Shown here: positions 32,345 to 40,652 of the stretch, one piece after another
Position numbering within the stretch: the first letter of the stretch is position 1
Layout of the letters: the number at the start of each line of letters is the position of its first letter
DNA from: Dyella sp. OK004
GTDB taxonomy: Bacteria; Pseudomonadota; Gammaproteobacteria; Xanthomonadales; Rhodanobacteraceae
Direction: 5' to 3'
Assembly: GCF_900114495.1 (NCBI RefSeq)
Contig: NZ_FOZI01000007.1
Span: 6,606-70,605, forward strand
Length of the DNA: 64,000 bases
Notes under the pieces: model-generated
What the model was told of the DNA's origin: nothing
What the model saw: the letters and a program-made list of their open reading frames with translations, nothing else
Database searches by the model: none
Position numbers and translations under genes: made by a program

Positions 32345-33346
32345 ATGGATTACCGTTATCTCGGCCGCAGCGCTCTCAAAGTGTCGCCCTTGTGCCTAGG
32401 CACGATGATGTTCGGTGGCGAAACCGATGAAGCCACCTCGAAGCGCATCATCGACAAGGCCTTCGAGCAAGGTGTGAATTTCATCGATACCGCGGATGTC
32501 TATCACGCCGGCCGCGCGGAAGAAGTCGTGGGGCGCGCCATCGCGGATCGTCGCGATCACTGGGTGGTCGCCACCAAGTTCGGCTTTCCCGCCACACCAG
32601 GTCCCAACGAACAGGGCCAGTCGCGTAAGTGGATTTACCAATCGGTCGACGCGAGCCTCAAACGGCTCGGCACCGATTACATCGACATCCTCTACTTCCA
32701 TCGCGCTGTACCCGAGCAGCCGCTGGAAGAAGGCGTGCGCGCTGTCGGCGATCTGATCCGCCAGGGCAAAGTGCGTTACTTCGGCCTCTCCAATTTCCGC
32801 GGCTGGCGTATCGCCGAAGTGGTGCGCCTTGCTGACCAGCTTGGCATCGATCGCCCCGTCGCCAGCGAGCCGCTCTACAACATCGTCGACCGCACCGCCG
32901 AAGTCGAACAGCTGCCGGTGGCCGGTCACTACGGCCTGGGTGTAGTGCCCTACAGTCCCCTCGCGCGCGGTGTCCTCAGCGGCAAGTACGCAGTGGACGC
33001 ACCGCCGCCGCCCGACAGCCGGGTCGCACGCGGCGACAAGCGCATCCAGCAAACCGAGTGGCGCCCGGAATCGCTGAAGATCGCGCAGGCGATTGCCGCG
33101 TATGCTGCCGAGCGCGGCACCACCACCATCGCATTCGCCCTGGCCTGGGTACTCAGGAACCGCTTGGTCAGTTCAATCATTGCCGGCCCGCGAACCGAAG
33201 CGCATTGGGACAGCTACGTCGAAGCCCTGAAGGTGCAACTGGGTCCCGAGGACGAGAAATTCGTCGATAGCCTGGTGCGGCCGGGCCATGCTTCGACACC
33301 GGGCTACACCGATCCGGGGTATCCCATCGAGGGGCGTAAAACATGA
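32345..33346 (+). CDS. Aldo/keto reductase
   Basis: This 333-residue TIM-barrel reductase has the NADPH-linked catalytic set: DTADVYHAGRAEEVVGRA (Asp and Tyr), ATKFGFPAT (Lys) and YFHRAVPEQPLEEG (His). The cofactor-binding end is SIIAGPRTEAHWDSYVEAL. It reduces aldehydes or ketones with NADPH. It is 5 bp after the carboxymuconolactone decarboxylase gene and about 80 bp before a cupin gene, so they may be one transcript. Confidence 0.92.
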   Translation: MDYRYLGRSALKVSPLCLGTMMFGGETDEATSKRIIDKAFEQGVNFIDTADVYHAGRAEEVVGRAIADRRDHWVVATKFGFPATPGPNEQGQSRKWIYQSVDASLKRLGTDYIDILYFHRAVPEQPLEEGVRAVGDLIRQGKVRYFGLSNFRGWRIAEVVRLADQLGIDRPVASEPLYNIVDRTAEVEQLPVAGHYGLGVVPYSPLARGVLSGKYAVDAPPPPDSRVARGDKRIQQTEWRPESLKIAQAIAAYAAERGTTTIAFALAWVLRNRLVSSIIAGPRTEAHWDSYVEALKVQLGPEDEKFVDSLVRPGHASTPGYTDPGYPIEGRKT

Positions 33347-33423
33347 TGAGTAGCCGATAAGACATCTGGCAACCGGCCCCCGTTGGCGCCATGCTCACCT
33401 GGCACCTTTCCCCAGGAGGCAAC

Positions 33424-33798
33424 ATGTCATCACCCGTCAAATCGCCCAGGCAGATCGCCGAATCGCTTACCGAACTATGGTCACCACGCGTCGTTGCGGA
33501 AGTAGACGATGCCTACATCAAGGTCGCCAAAGTGCAGGGCTCGCTGGCCTGGCATAGCCACGAAGGCGAGGATGAGTTGTTCTTCATCCTGAAGGGGCGT
33601 CTGCGCATCGAAATGGATGATGGTGTTGTGGAACTCGGCGAAGGCGAGATGTTCGTGGTTCCCAAAGGCGTGCGGCACAACCCCGTCGCCGAGAACGAAT
33701 GCCAGCTCATGCTGATCGAGCGCAAGACCACGCAGCACACGGGCGATGTGGTGACTGAGAAGACACGTTCGTTAAGTGAGCAGTTGCGTCCGGTGTAA
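33424..33798 (+). CDS. Cupin-domain protein
   Basis: This 124-residue protein starts at ATG 33424 behind a near-perfect AGGAGG site. It is a single cupin barrel with metal-binding motif SLAWHSHEGEDELFFILKGRL and second motif GEMFVVPKGVRHNPVAENE. It resembles small mannose-6-phosphate isomerase-like cupins. Substrate and enzyme activity are unknown. It ends at a bidirectional terminator. Confidence 0.88.
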   Translation: MSSPVKSPRQIAESLTELWSPRVVAEVDDAYIKVAKVQGSLAWHSHEGEDELFFILKGRLRIEMDDGVVELGEGEMFVVPKGVRHNPVAENECQLMLIERKTTQHTGDVVTEKTRSLSEQLRPV

Positions 33799-33812
33799 CG
33801 GGCAAAAGAGTC

Positions 33813-33845
33813 GGAGTCATTTTTCGGTGATAGAAAAATGACTCC
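33813..33845. terminator. Bidirectional terminator
   Basis: A perfect 13-bp stem GGAGTCATTTTTC / GAAAAATGACTCC with a 7-nt loop lies between convergent cupin and NmrA-like genes. The T-rich and A-rich arms suit termination from both sides. Confidence 0.85.
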
Positions 33846-33859
33846 GCCAGACGAAGCAC

Positions 33860-34708
33860 TTACCCCCGCGTCCACGCAGCCGCTGCATTCGCCGCATACG
33901 TCTCGAACGACATCGGCGGACGCCCAGTCACCCGCTCGACGATATCCGTGACGACAGCACCCGCACCATCCCGGATCGCCTCCTGGTCACGCACTACCAC
34001 TGCCGCGTAGTCGGCGGGAACACCGCCGCCTTGCAGGATCGTGGCGAACTCGTTCGAGGAAATCTTCCGGTGGCTGATCTCTCGCCCCGCTGCCTTGCTG
34101 ATGATGGCGGCGGCTTGCGCGAAGGTGAGCGACTGCGGGCCGGTGATGTCATAGATGGCCGGCGCATGGCCGCGCTCTGTCAACGCGACGGCAGCAACGG
34201 CCGCAATGTCCCCCGCGTCGACGAACGCAACCGCACCGTCGCCCGTAGCCGTAGCCACGGCATCCGCGTGAAGAATGCCGGGCAGAAAGAACGACTCGGA
34301 GAAGTTCTGCGAGAAACCACCCGGGCGCAGCAACGTCCATTCCATACCCGACGCCATCACTAACTGCTCCACTTTGCGCCGCCCGGAATCTGCTGGCTCG
34401 TGAGGAAAGTCGACTCCAAGTGAGGAAATGGCGACGACACGTTTGACGCCAAGCTGCTTCGCACGATCAAGGAAGGGGGCGATGACGTTCGACGGGTCTT
34501 CTACAAAATCCGGGCCGATCAGATACACCGCATCGACGCCGTCGAGCGCGGCCTGATGCGTTTCAGGCTGGTCCCAGTGGAACAGCGTGTGATGTGGACT
34601 GGCCTGCCGACTGGCGGCACGCACGGTGACGCCGCGAGCCTGAAGCAAGGGAACAAGGCGGCGGCCGGATTTTCCGGTGGCGCCGAGTACGAGCGCGGTG
34701 GTGGTCAT
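33860..34708 (-). CDS. NmrA-like NAD(P)-binding oxidoreductase
   Basis: This 282-residue atypical SDR protein begins with the glycine motif ALVLGATGKSGRRLVPLL. It also has DGVDAVYLIGPDFVEDPSN and VAISSLGVDFPHEP, then an extended C-terminal substrate domain. The class includes NmrA-like sensors and NADPH-quinone reductase-like enzymes. The Tyr-x3-Lys catalytic pair is not obvious. It is divergent from an AraC-family regulator gene that may control it. Substrate unknown. Confidence 0.87.
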   Translation of the reverse strand: MTTTALVLGATGKSGRRLVPLLQARGVTVRAASRQASPHHTLFHWDQPETHQAALDGVDAVYLIGPDFVEDPSNVIAPFLDRAKQLGVKRVVAISSLGVDFPHEPADSGRRKVEQLVMASGMEWTLLRPGGFSQNFSESFFLPGILHADAVATATGDGAVAFVDAGDIAAVAAVALTERGHAPAIYDITGPQSLTFAQAAAIISKAAGREISHRKISSNEFATILQGGGVPADYAAVVVRDQEAIRDGAGAVVTDIVERVTGRPPMSFETYAANAAAAWTRG

Positions 34709-34766
34709 GGGGCATCTCGATGTGGTGGGTGAGATGACAGGCTACGGCCGCTTGACGCGCGCATGA

Positions 34767-35783
34767 ATGGGTGAAAAGCTCGAATGCATGTTCGAACGTC
34801 TCGATTCTCGCTTTGATGTCCTTGCCCAGGTGCTTGAGGCCGCCCACCTCGGCCGCGCCCTGTCGGCGCGTATCGAGCTTGGTGCGCCCTGGGCTTTGCA
34901 CTTCGCCGACACCAACCGGCGCGCAGGCTTTCATGTGGTCACCGCGGGGCGTTGCTGCGTGCTGCTGGATGGCACCACCGATGCGGTAGAACTCGGCGCG
35001 GGCGATATCGTGGTGTTTCCCCATGGCGCCGGACATGTACTGGCCGACCAGCCCGACACGCCCAGCATCGAGATTCACGAAGCGGTCGGCAACCTCGCAC
35101 CGGGCCAGCGCATGAGCCTGCCGAACGCGGGAAGCGGCGCGCCGGCCAGCGTGCTGTGCGGTTCCTATTCGTTTGCACCGGATGGCACCAATCCATTGTT
35201 GCGCGGCCTTCCGCAGTTGCTGCATCTGTCCGCGGAAAAGCTGCGCAACACGCCGCTTGAAGCAGCAATGCAATGGCTCGCGGCAGAAGCAAACGGCGCG
35301 GCTCCGGGCACTGCCCTGATCATCGACCGGCTGGTCGACCTGTTGTTTATCTACGCGCTCAGGCTATGGACCGCACAGCAGGATGCGAGCAGTCCGCAGA
35401 CCTGGTTCGGCGCGCTGCAAGATCCGGTTGTCGGGCCTGCCGTGCATGCCGTACACGGCGACCCCGCATACGCCTGGACGGTCGAAAACTTGGCGCAGCG
35501 TGCCGGGCTTTCGAGAGCGGCCTTTGCCCGGCGCTTCCAGCAAGCGATGGGAGAACCGCCGTTGAGCTACGTCACGCGCTGGCGCATGACCGTGGCGGCA
35601 GGCCTGCTCGCCGACGGACACGCTATAGCGCACGTCGCCGACCGCGTCGGCTATGAAAATGAGTTTGCGTTCGCCAAGGCGTTCAAGCGCATTCGCGGCC
35701 TGGCGCCAGGACAGCATCGGCAGAGGCATGCGAAGCAGCGGACGGAAAGAACCACCCAGGCCGAAAGTGGTTTTGTGGAATAG
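34767..35783 (+). CDS. AraC-family regulator with N-terminal cupin domain
   Basis: This 338-residue protein has an N-terminal cupin_6 domain (HFADTNRRAGFHVVTAGRCC to VFPHGAGHVL). The C-terminal AraC DNA-binding domain has the first helix-turn-helix in VENLAQRAGLSRAAFARRF and the second in IAHVADRVGYENEFAFAKAFKR. This type usually activates a divergent reductase or efflux gene on binding a small ligand. The NmrA-like gene starts 58 bp away in the other direction and is the likely target. Confidence 0.9.
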   Translation: MGEKLECMFERLDSRFDVLAQVLEAAHLGRALSARIELGAPWALHFADTNRRAGFHVVTAGRCCVLLDGTTDAVELGAGDIVVFPHGAGHVLADQPDTPSIEIHEAVGNLAPGQRMSLPNAGSGAPASVLCGSYSFAPDGTNPLLRGLPQLLHLSAEKLRNTPLEAAMQWLAAEANGAAPGTALIIDRLVDLLFIYALRLWTAQQDASSPQTWFGALQDPVVGPAVHAVHGDPAYAWTVENLAQRAGLSRAAFARRFQQAMGEPPLSYVTRWRMTVAAGLLADGHAIAHVADRVGYENEFAFAKAFKRIRGLAPGQHRQRHAKQRTERTTQAESGFVE

Positions 35784-35825
35784 AGGAATGCCGCGCTCGA
35801 GCCAATTCATTCATCCGTCGGCCGC

Positions 35826-36941
35826 CTAGCGAAATGCTGAAGTATCCCGCGGGTGCATCGGCTCATCGGACGCCTCGATCATCATCTTGTGCAGCCGCTG
35901 CAAGTGACTGCGCCATCCGTCTTTGCCGAACGCAGCAAACAGGCCCATCTGCAACAGGCTGCGCCCCGTATCGTTGCGGGCGACGACGACCATATGATGC
36001 TTGGTATCGACGATCATGAACTGGCCGCCCCACCCATCGGCCCACACCACGCTGTTGCGACGATCGAGCCACCAGAGATAGCCATAAGCGTCGAAGGGCG
36101 GCATGTCCTTAATCTCCGAATACGGCTGTGTGCTCTCGCGAATCCACGCCTCGGGTATCACCTGGTGCCCGTTCCAGGTGCCGTTGTTGGCATAGAGCAC
36201 GCCGAATCGCGCGAGATCCGCGGCACTCATGAAGATCACGAACTGGCGATGCTCGGTATAACCGGGCTGGTCGTAGATGACATGCCCCGGCTTGAAGGTG
36301 GTCATGCCGGTCGGCTTGGCAATCCACTCGTAAAAGGCCTGCCCGATGCTGAGACCGGTGCGGCGTTCGAAGATCACGCCGAGCACGTTGAAATCCCAGT
36401 TGTTGTAGTAGAAGAATTCGCCCGGCCGATGCGAGCCGCGGCGAGGGCGGCCATCCTTCATGCCCTTCGCTTCGCCGGCGGCTTCGATATAGATGCCTGA
36501 GCGGGACATCAGCAGGTCACGCACCGTCGCCGACTTCTCCATCGCAGTGAGTGGTTTCACTTTGTCGTCGATACCCAGTTCGCCCAGGGTCTGGTCGAGG
36601 CGGATGTAGCCGCGCGCGATCGCGATGCCATAAAGCCCGCTGAGCAGGCTCTTCCTGACCGAATGTGTGTTGATCGGAAGATCCGCCTCTCCCCATTGCG
36701 CCAGCTGCCCGCCGTCTTTCAGCGCGACGAAAGCGTCGAACTGAGTCTTCTGCGGTAGGTAGGCATAAGCCTGCTCGATGAATTTTTGGTCCTTGACGGG
36801 TGCGGGCCACAGCGTGGTGGCGAATGCGTTGCGCTCTCCGCGTGAGATGACTGGTAGCGAGGTGACTATCAAACCGATAGCGACCAGCAGGGAAAGCATG
36901 AGACCACCGATCTTCGCGACACGCGCCAGCTTTATCTTCAT
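35826..36941 (-). CDS. Serine hydrolase (beta-lactamase/class C-like), exported
   Basis: This 371-residue protein has an N-terminal membrane-anchor or signal helix (GGLMLSLLVAIGLIVTSLPVIS). It has the serine-hydrolase motif SVRKSLLSGLYGIAIARGYI, where Ser-x-x-Lys forms the active-site nucleophile and base, and the tyrosine motif YYNNWDFNVLGVIFE. A third Lys-Thr-Gly-like place reads WADGWGGQFM. Members are esterases, carboxypeptidases or D-aminopeptidases. Substrate unknown. It is divergent from the NarL-type histidine kinase. Confidence 0.85.
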   Translation of the reverse strand: MKIKLARVAKIGGLMLSLLVAIGLIVTSLPVISRGERNAFATTLWPAPVKDQKFIEQAYAYLPQKTQFDAFVALKDGGQLAQWGEADLPINTHSVRKSLLSGLYGIAIARGYIRLDQTLGELGIDDKVKPLTAMEKSATVRDLLMSRSGIYIEAAGEAKGMKDGRPRRGSHRPGEFFYYNNWDFNVLGVIFERRTGLSIGQAFYEWIAKPTGMTTFKPGHVIYDQPGYTEHRQFVIFMSAADLARFGVLYANNGTWNGHQVIPEAWIRESTQPYSEIKDMPPFDAYGYLWWLDRRNSVVWADGWGGQFMIVDTKHHMVVVARNDTGRSLLQMGLFAAFGKDGWRSHLQRLHKMMIEASDEPMHPRDTSAFR

Positions 36942-37088
36942 TTCGCCAGACCTCTATCCAGATGTGGCGTGCAGTCTGGTCAAGCGCGCTGAAGCCGTCA
37001 GGCATCGAAAGTCACCAGAGCGGGTGACGAAAGTCACCTCTTTCCGTTTCCGCTTGCCTTTCCCCCAGTCAGACGGAATGCTAGCCGC

Positions 37089-38225
37089 ATGAGGCTGGCG
37101 ATATCTCCCCAATCGGCGATTGCGGTGGCAGGCTTCGTGGCTTGGGCGGCGATTGGACTTGAGTTATGGTCCGGCCCGCTGGCGGCTACTGCGCTGGGCG
37201 CACCGTTTCCGGTCCACGGTTTATCGAGATCGCTGCATGCGCTATTTCTTCTGGTGTTCCTGGCATCGCTCGGCATACGCGGCCACGATGCCGTCCAGCT
37301 AGCGCTAGCCGCCGCGCTCAGCGCGATCACGCTGGCCCTGGTAGCGCTCTATCGCTATAACTCCGCCGCCGCGTTGCTGATCGTGCCGATGCTGACGTTC
37401 GCACGGCTGTTGAGCATTCAGAGGCTGGCAGTCGTCTATGTGGTGTTGAACGCGCTGCTACTCACCATCGTTCTGATGTTCCGGCAAATGGACGCACCAC
37501 TGACTTATGTCGGCCTGCATGCCAGCCTCCAGTTGTTCGCCGTTATGGTCGCGCGCTTCGCCCAGAAGGCAGAGCAGGCGCGGGATATGCTCGCGAGCGC
37601 ACATGCCGAACTGCTCACCACGCGCGGCATGCTGGCCGAGTCCGCCAGGCACCAGGAACGCCTGCGCCTGTCGCGCGAGTTGCACGATGTAGCGGGACAC
37701 AAACTCACCGCGCTGCGCCTGAACCTCGCCGCGATCACCCACAACCGTCATCTGGATCAAGTAGCAACCGTCGCCTTGTGCTCACGCTTGACCGAGGAGC
37801 TGCTCGACGACCTGCGCGGCATGGTCCACCAACTGCGGCTGCATGACGGACTGGATCTGGGCGCCACGCTGCGCCGGCTCGCGGAACCCTTTCCCCGGCC
37901 CCGCGTGCTTTTCGATATTGCCGACGATGCACGCGTTGCCAGGCTCGACCAGGCCGAGGCCCTGTTGCGCACCTTCCAGGAAGGACTCACCAATGCGGCG
38001 CGCCACAGCGACGCTACGCAGGTCTGGGCAACGTTGTCCCGCGATGGCGACCAGGTGCGGCTGATGATCCGGGACGACGGACGCGGGCGCGGCCCCGTGC
38101 AGGCCGGGCATGGACTCAACGGCATGCGGGAGCGCCTTCAGGCCTTGGGCGGTGATCTTGAGTTCCAGCACTCCGGCGATGCCGGCTTCCAACTGCGTGC
38201 ATGGCTGCCGGTAGCGTGGTCGTGA
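37089..38225 (+). CDS. NarL-type sensor histidine kinase
   Basis: This 378-residue kinase has five or six membrane helices in its first 150 residues. A coiled linker and the HisKA_3 dimerisation box with phospho-His in RLRLSRELHDVAGHKLTALR follow. The HATPase domain has the N-box EGLTNAARHSDATQV and the DDGRGRG and GLNGMRERL boxes. It lacks a large periplasmic sensor and probably senses within the membrane. Its GTGA overlap with the response-regulator gene supports co-expression. Confidence 0.9.
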   Translation: MRLAISPQSAIAVAGFVAWAAIGLELWSGPLAATALGAPFPVHGLSRSLHALFLLVFLASLGIRGHDAVQLALAAALSAITLALVALYRYNSAAALLIVPMLTFARLLSIQRLAVVYVVLNALLLTIVLMFRQMDAPLTYVGLHASLQLFAVMVARFAQKAEQARDMLASAHAELLTTRGMLAESARHQERLRLSRELHDVAGHKLTALRLNLAAITHNRHLDQVATVALCSRLTEELLDDLRGMVHQLRLHDGLDLGATLRRLAEPFPRPRVLFDIADDARVARLDQAEALLRTFQEGLTNAARHSDATQVWATLSRDGDQVRLMIRDDGRGRGPVQAGHGLNGMRERLQALGGDLEFQHSGDAGFQLRAWLPVAWS

Positions 38226-38866
38226 CCGGTGCCAAGCGCCTTCGCATCGCACTGGCGGATGACCAGGCGCTGGTGCTCTGCGGCCTCAAGGCGCTACTGG
38301 GTGGCTTCGAGCAGCTCGAGGTAGTCATCGAGGCCGATAGCGGCGAGGCACTGCTCGAGCAGATGACGAAGACGACCGTCGATGTCGTGCTCTCCGATAT
38401 CCGCATGCCTGGATTGGACGGCTTCGGTCTCTGCGAACGCCTGCGACGACTGCCGAAGTCTCCGCCGGTCATCCTGCTGACCACGTTCAATGATCCGGAC
38501 ATGGCCCTTCGTGCCGCCGAAGGCGGTGCGGATGGTTTTCTGCTGAAGGATGCCTCTCCGATGGAGCTGGTCGCGACCATCGAGGAAGTCGCCAGCGGGC
38601 GGACCGTGATAGCCCCCATTTCTACCGACCTGCTGCGCACACGCTATGCCTATCACGACGACAACGCGCCAAGCGGACGCTTCAACAAGCGCGAGGTCGA
38701 CATCCTTCGCCTGCTGGCCGGCGGATACACCAACCGGGAGATAGGACAGGCCATCCATATCGCGGAAGGCACCGTCAAGAACTACCTCATCGATATCTTC
38801 GACAAGCTGGACACGCGCGATCGAACGCGCGCCGTGCTGAAGGCCATCACCCTGAAGATCATCTAG
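38222..38866 (+). CDS. NarL/LuxR-family response regulator
   Basis: This 214-residue protein starts at GTG 38222, which overlaps the kinase stop as GTGA; an upstream ATG at 38201 lies inside the kinase gene. The receiver domain has ALADDQALVLCGLKALL, DVVLSDIRMPGLDGFGL with the phospho-Asp, and FLLKDASPMELV. The LuxR helix-turn-helix is FNKREVDILRLLAGGYTNRE to GTVKNYLIDIFDKL. Regulon unknown. Its TAG overlaps the stop of the convergent GH43 gene. Confidence 0.92.
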   Translation: MTGAKRLRIALADDQALVLCGLKALLGGFEQLEVVIEADSGEALLEQMTKTTVDVVLSDIRMPGLDGFGLCERLRRLPKSPPVILLTTFNDPDMALRAAEGGADGFLLKDASPMELVATIEEVASGRTVIAPISTDLLRTRYAYHDDNAPSGRFNKREVDILRLLAGGYTNREIGQAIHIAEGTVKNYLIDIFDKLDTRDRTRAVLKAITLKII

Positions 38867-40488
38867 CTTGGTTCGCCGAGCGCGCGATAACTGAAATCCC
38901 GCAACAGAATGCTTCCCTCGCCCGCGCTGTAGATGCCCAGTTTGAGGCTGAGGAACCCACCGAACACGTTGTGATGGATACCGGAAACTTCCATACGCAG
39001 TCCATGCAGTACCCAGGTTCGGCCGCCATCGTGCGAGTAGTGGAAGGTGATGACGTTGTCGTCGTTGGTCAGCCTTAGCCGCACGCTGGATGTCGGTATC
39101 GCGGCGCGCATCCAGGGCTGTTCCTCGGCGTATTCATAGGTCCTCATGCCGTCAGGCGTGAAGCCGATGCCGACAAAAGCTTTGTGATTGTAGAAAAGCA
39201 GCAGTCCGCCCTCGGCCTTGCCGGTGAGATCGATGGTGATTTCCGCGATATACGAGCGATCACCGACGATGCAGGTCAGTGGTGTGCTGTCTATTGGCGA
39301 GTGTCCCTTGGCGGCGATGCGTAGCCCTTTAGCTTCATAGATAACCCGCTGCATCTCGTCCGGCGCCGGGTCGTGAAAGCACCACTGCACACCGAATTTG
39401 TTGGTGCTGAAATCATCCGACAGCGCATGACCCGACGGCCCGCCCTTCCCTCCTTTGGGTTTCGGTAACGGCCTGGAGAGATCGCCGCCTTTTGCGCGGA
39501 ACCAGCCATCGCTGGTCCATTCCATGGGCTCAAGAAGCGTCTGGCGTCCGAGCGCGCGAAAGCCGTTCTCGTAGCCGTGGTAGACCATCCACCAATCGCC
39601 GGCCGGGCCTTCCACCAGCGACGCATGTCCGCGCGACCACCACGGCTCATCGGCACTCGTGGTGCGCACCAGCGGATTGTGTGGGCAATGCTCCCACGGA
39701 CCGTGGATCGATCGGGAACGCGCAGCGATCACCATGTGGCCTGTCGGCGGACCCGCGGTGCCGCCGACAGCGGTGATCAGATAAAACCATTCGCCATGCC
39801 GAAGCAGTTTTGGCCCTTCCGGCGCGAAGTTCTCTACCACCCAGTCGTCCGGATACCGCCACGGCTTATAGGCCGGTTCCAGCGATCCATCGGTGGCAAG
39901 GCCGTCATCAGCAAGACGTATTTTGCGTATGCCGTTGACGAACAGATAGCGTCTGCCGTCCTCGCCCACGACGTGGCCGGGATCGATGCAGTCGGGGATT
40001 TTCAGATCAACCGGATCGCTCCACGGACCTTCGATGCGATCGGCCCAGATCGCAAAGATCGACCATCCCTTGTCGCCCGGGTTGGCAGGGATATAGATGA
40101 AGTAGCGGCCATTGTGCTTGCACAGGTCGAGCGCCCAGATCGGACCGAGCGACTTGGTCACTGCCGGGCCTATGGGTGCCCAGTTCACCAGATCGGTGGA
40201 GTGCCAGAGGATCACCGCCGGGTAGGCGTAGAACGACGAAAACGTCATGTAGTAATTGTCGCCATCCTTGAGGATGGTGGGATCGGGATGATCGCCAGCC
40301 ATGATCGGATTCAGATAGGTGCCATCGCCGAGATCGGCTTTTCGTTGGCCTTCGATGCCCGGCTTCCACAGAGGGCGTCTGTTACCCCCGATGCATGGAG
40401 CAGCCTTGACCGGGTTCATGACAAAAGGCGCGGACACCGCTCCGGCCAACAGCAACTTGAAGGTGTTGCGACGTGAGCTGTCCACCAT
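38863..40488 (-). CDS. GH43-family glycoside hydrolase, Tat-exported
   Basis: This 541-residue protein has a Tat signal (SSRRNTFKLLLAGAVSAPFV). A five-bladed GH43 catalytic propeller follows, with base Asp in NPIMAGDHPDPTILKDGDNY, DCIDPGHVVGEDGRRYLFVNG and the acid Glu in SLVEGPAGDWWMVYHGYENG. A C-terminal lectin-like domain is like the GH43 beta-xylosidase C2 domain (about 350-541). It is predicted to cut xylosides or arabinosides from plant-type hemicellulose in the periplasm. Start ATG 40488 is chosen; a longer frame lacks support. It overlaps the convergent response-regulator stop by 4 bp. Confidence 0.9.
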   Translation of the reverse strand: MVDSSRRNTFKLLLAGAVSAPFVMNPVKAAPCIGGNRRPLWKPGIEGQRKADLGDGTYLNPIMAGDHPDPTILKDGDNYYMTFSSFYAYPAVILWHSTDLVNWAPIGPAVTKSLGPIWALDLCKHNGRYFIYIPANPGDKGWSIFAIWADRIEGPWSDPVDLKIPDCIDPGHVVGEDGRRYLFVNGIRKIRLADDGLATDGSLEPAYKPWRYPDDWVVENFAPEGPKLLRHGEWFYLITAVGGTAGPPTGHMVIAARSRSIHGPWEHCPHNPLVRTTSADEPWWSRGHASLVEGPAGDWWMVYHGYENGFRALGRQTLLEPMEWTSDGWFRAKGGDLSRPLPKPKGGKGGPSGHALSDDFSTNKFGVQWCFHDPAPDEMQRVIYEAKGLRIAAKGHSPIDSTPLTCIVGDRSYIAEITIDLTGKAEGGLLLFYNHKAFVGIGFTPDGMRTYEYAEEQPWMRAAIPTSSVRLRLTNDDNVITFHYSHDGGRTWVLHGLRMEVSGIHHNVFGGFLSLKLGIYSAGEGSILLRDFSYRALGEPS

Positions 40489-40652
40489 GCCTGCACTCTC
40501 TTGTCTGTAGCGAATGCAGAAACCTACCAGCATCTCCGCGCATCTTCGGCCAAGCGCGACTTACGATTCCTGTCATCGACGCTTACGTTTTTGGGCGAAC
40601 AGAGGACGGAGCTGCGGCATCCATGCCAACACGCTGATGCCGCCAGCCATAG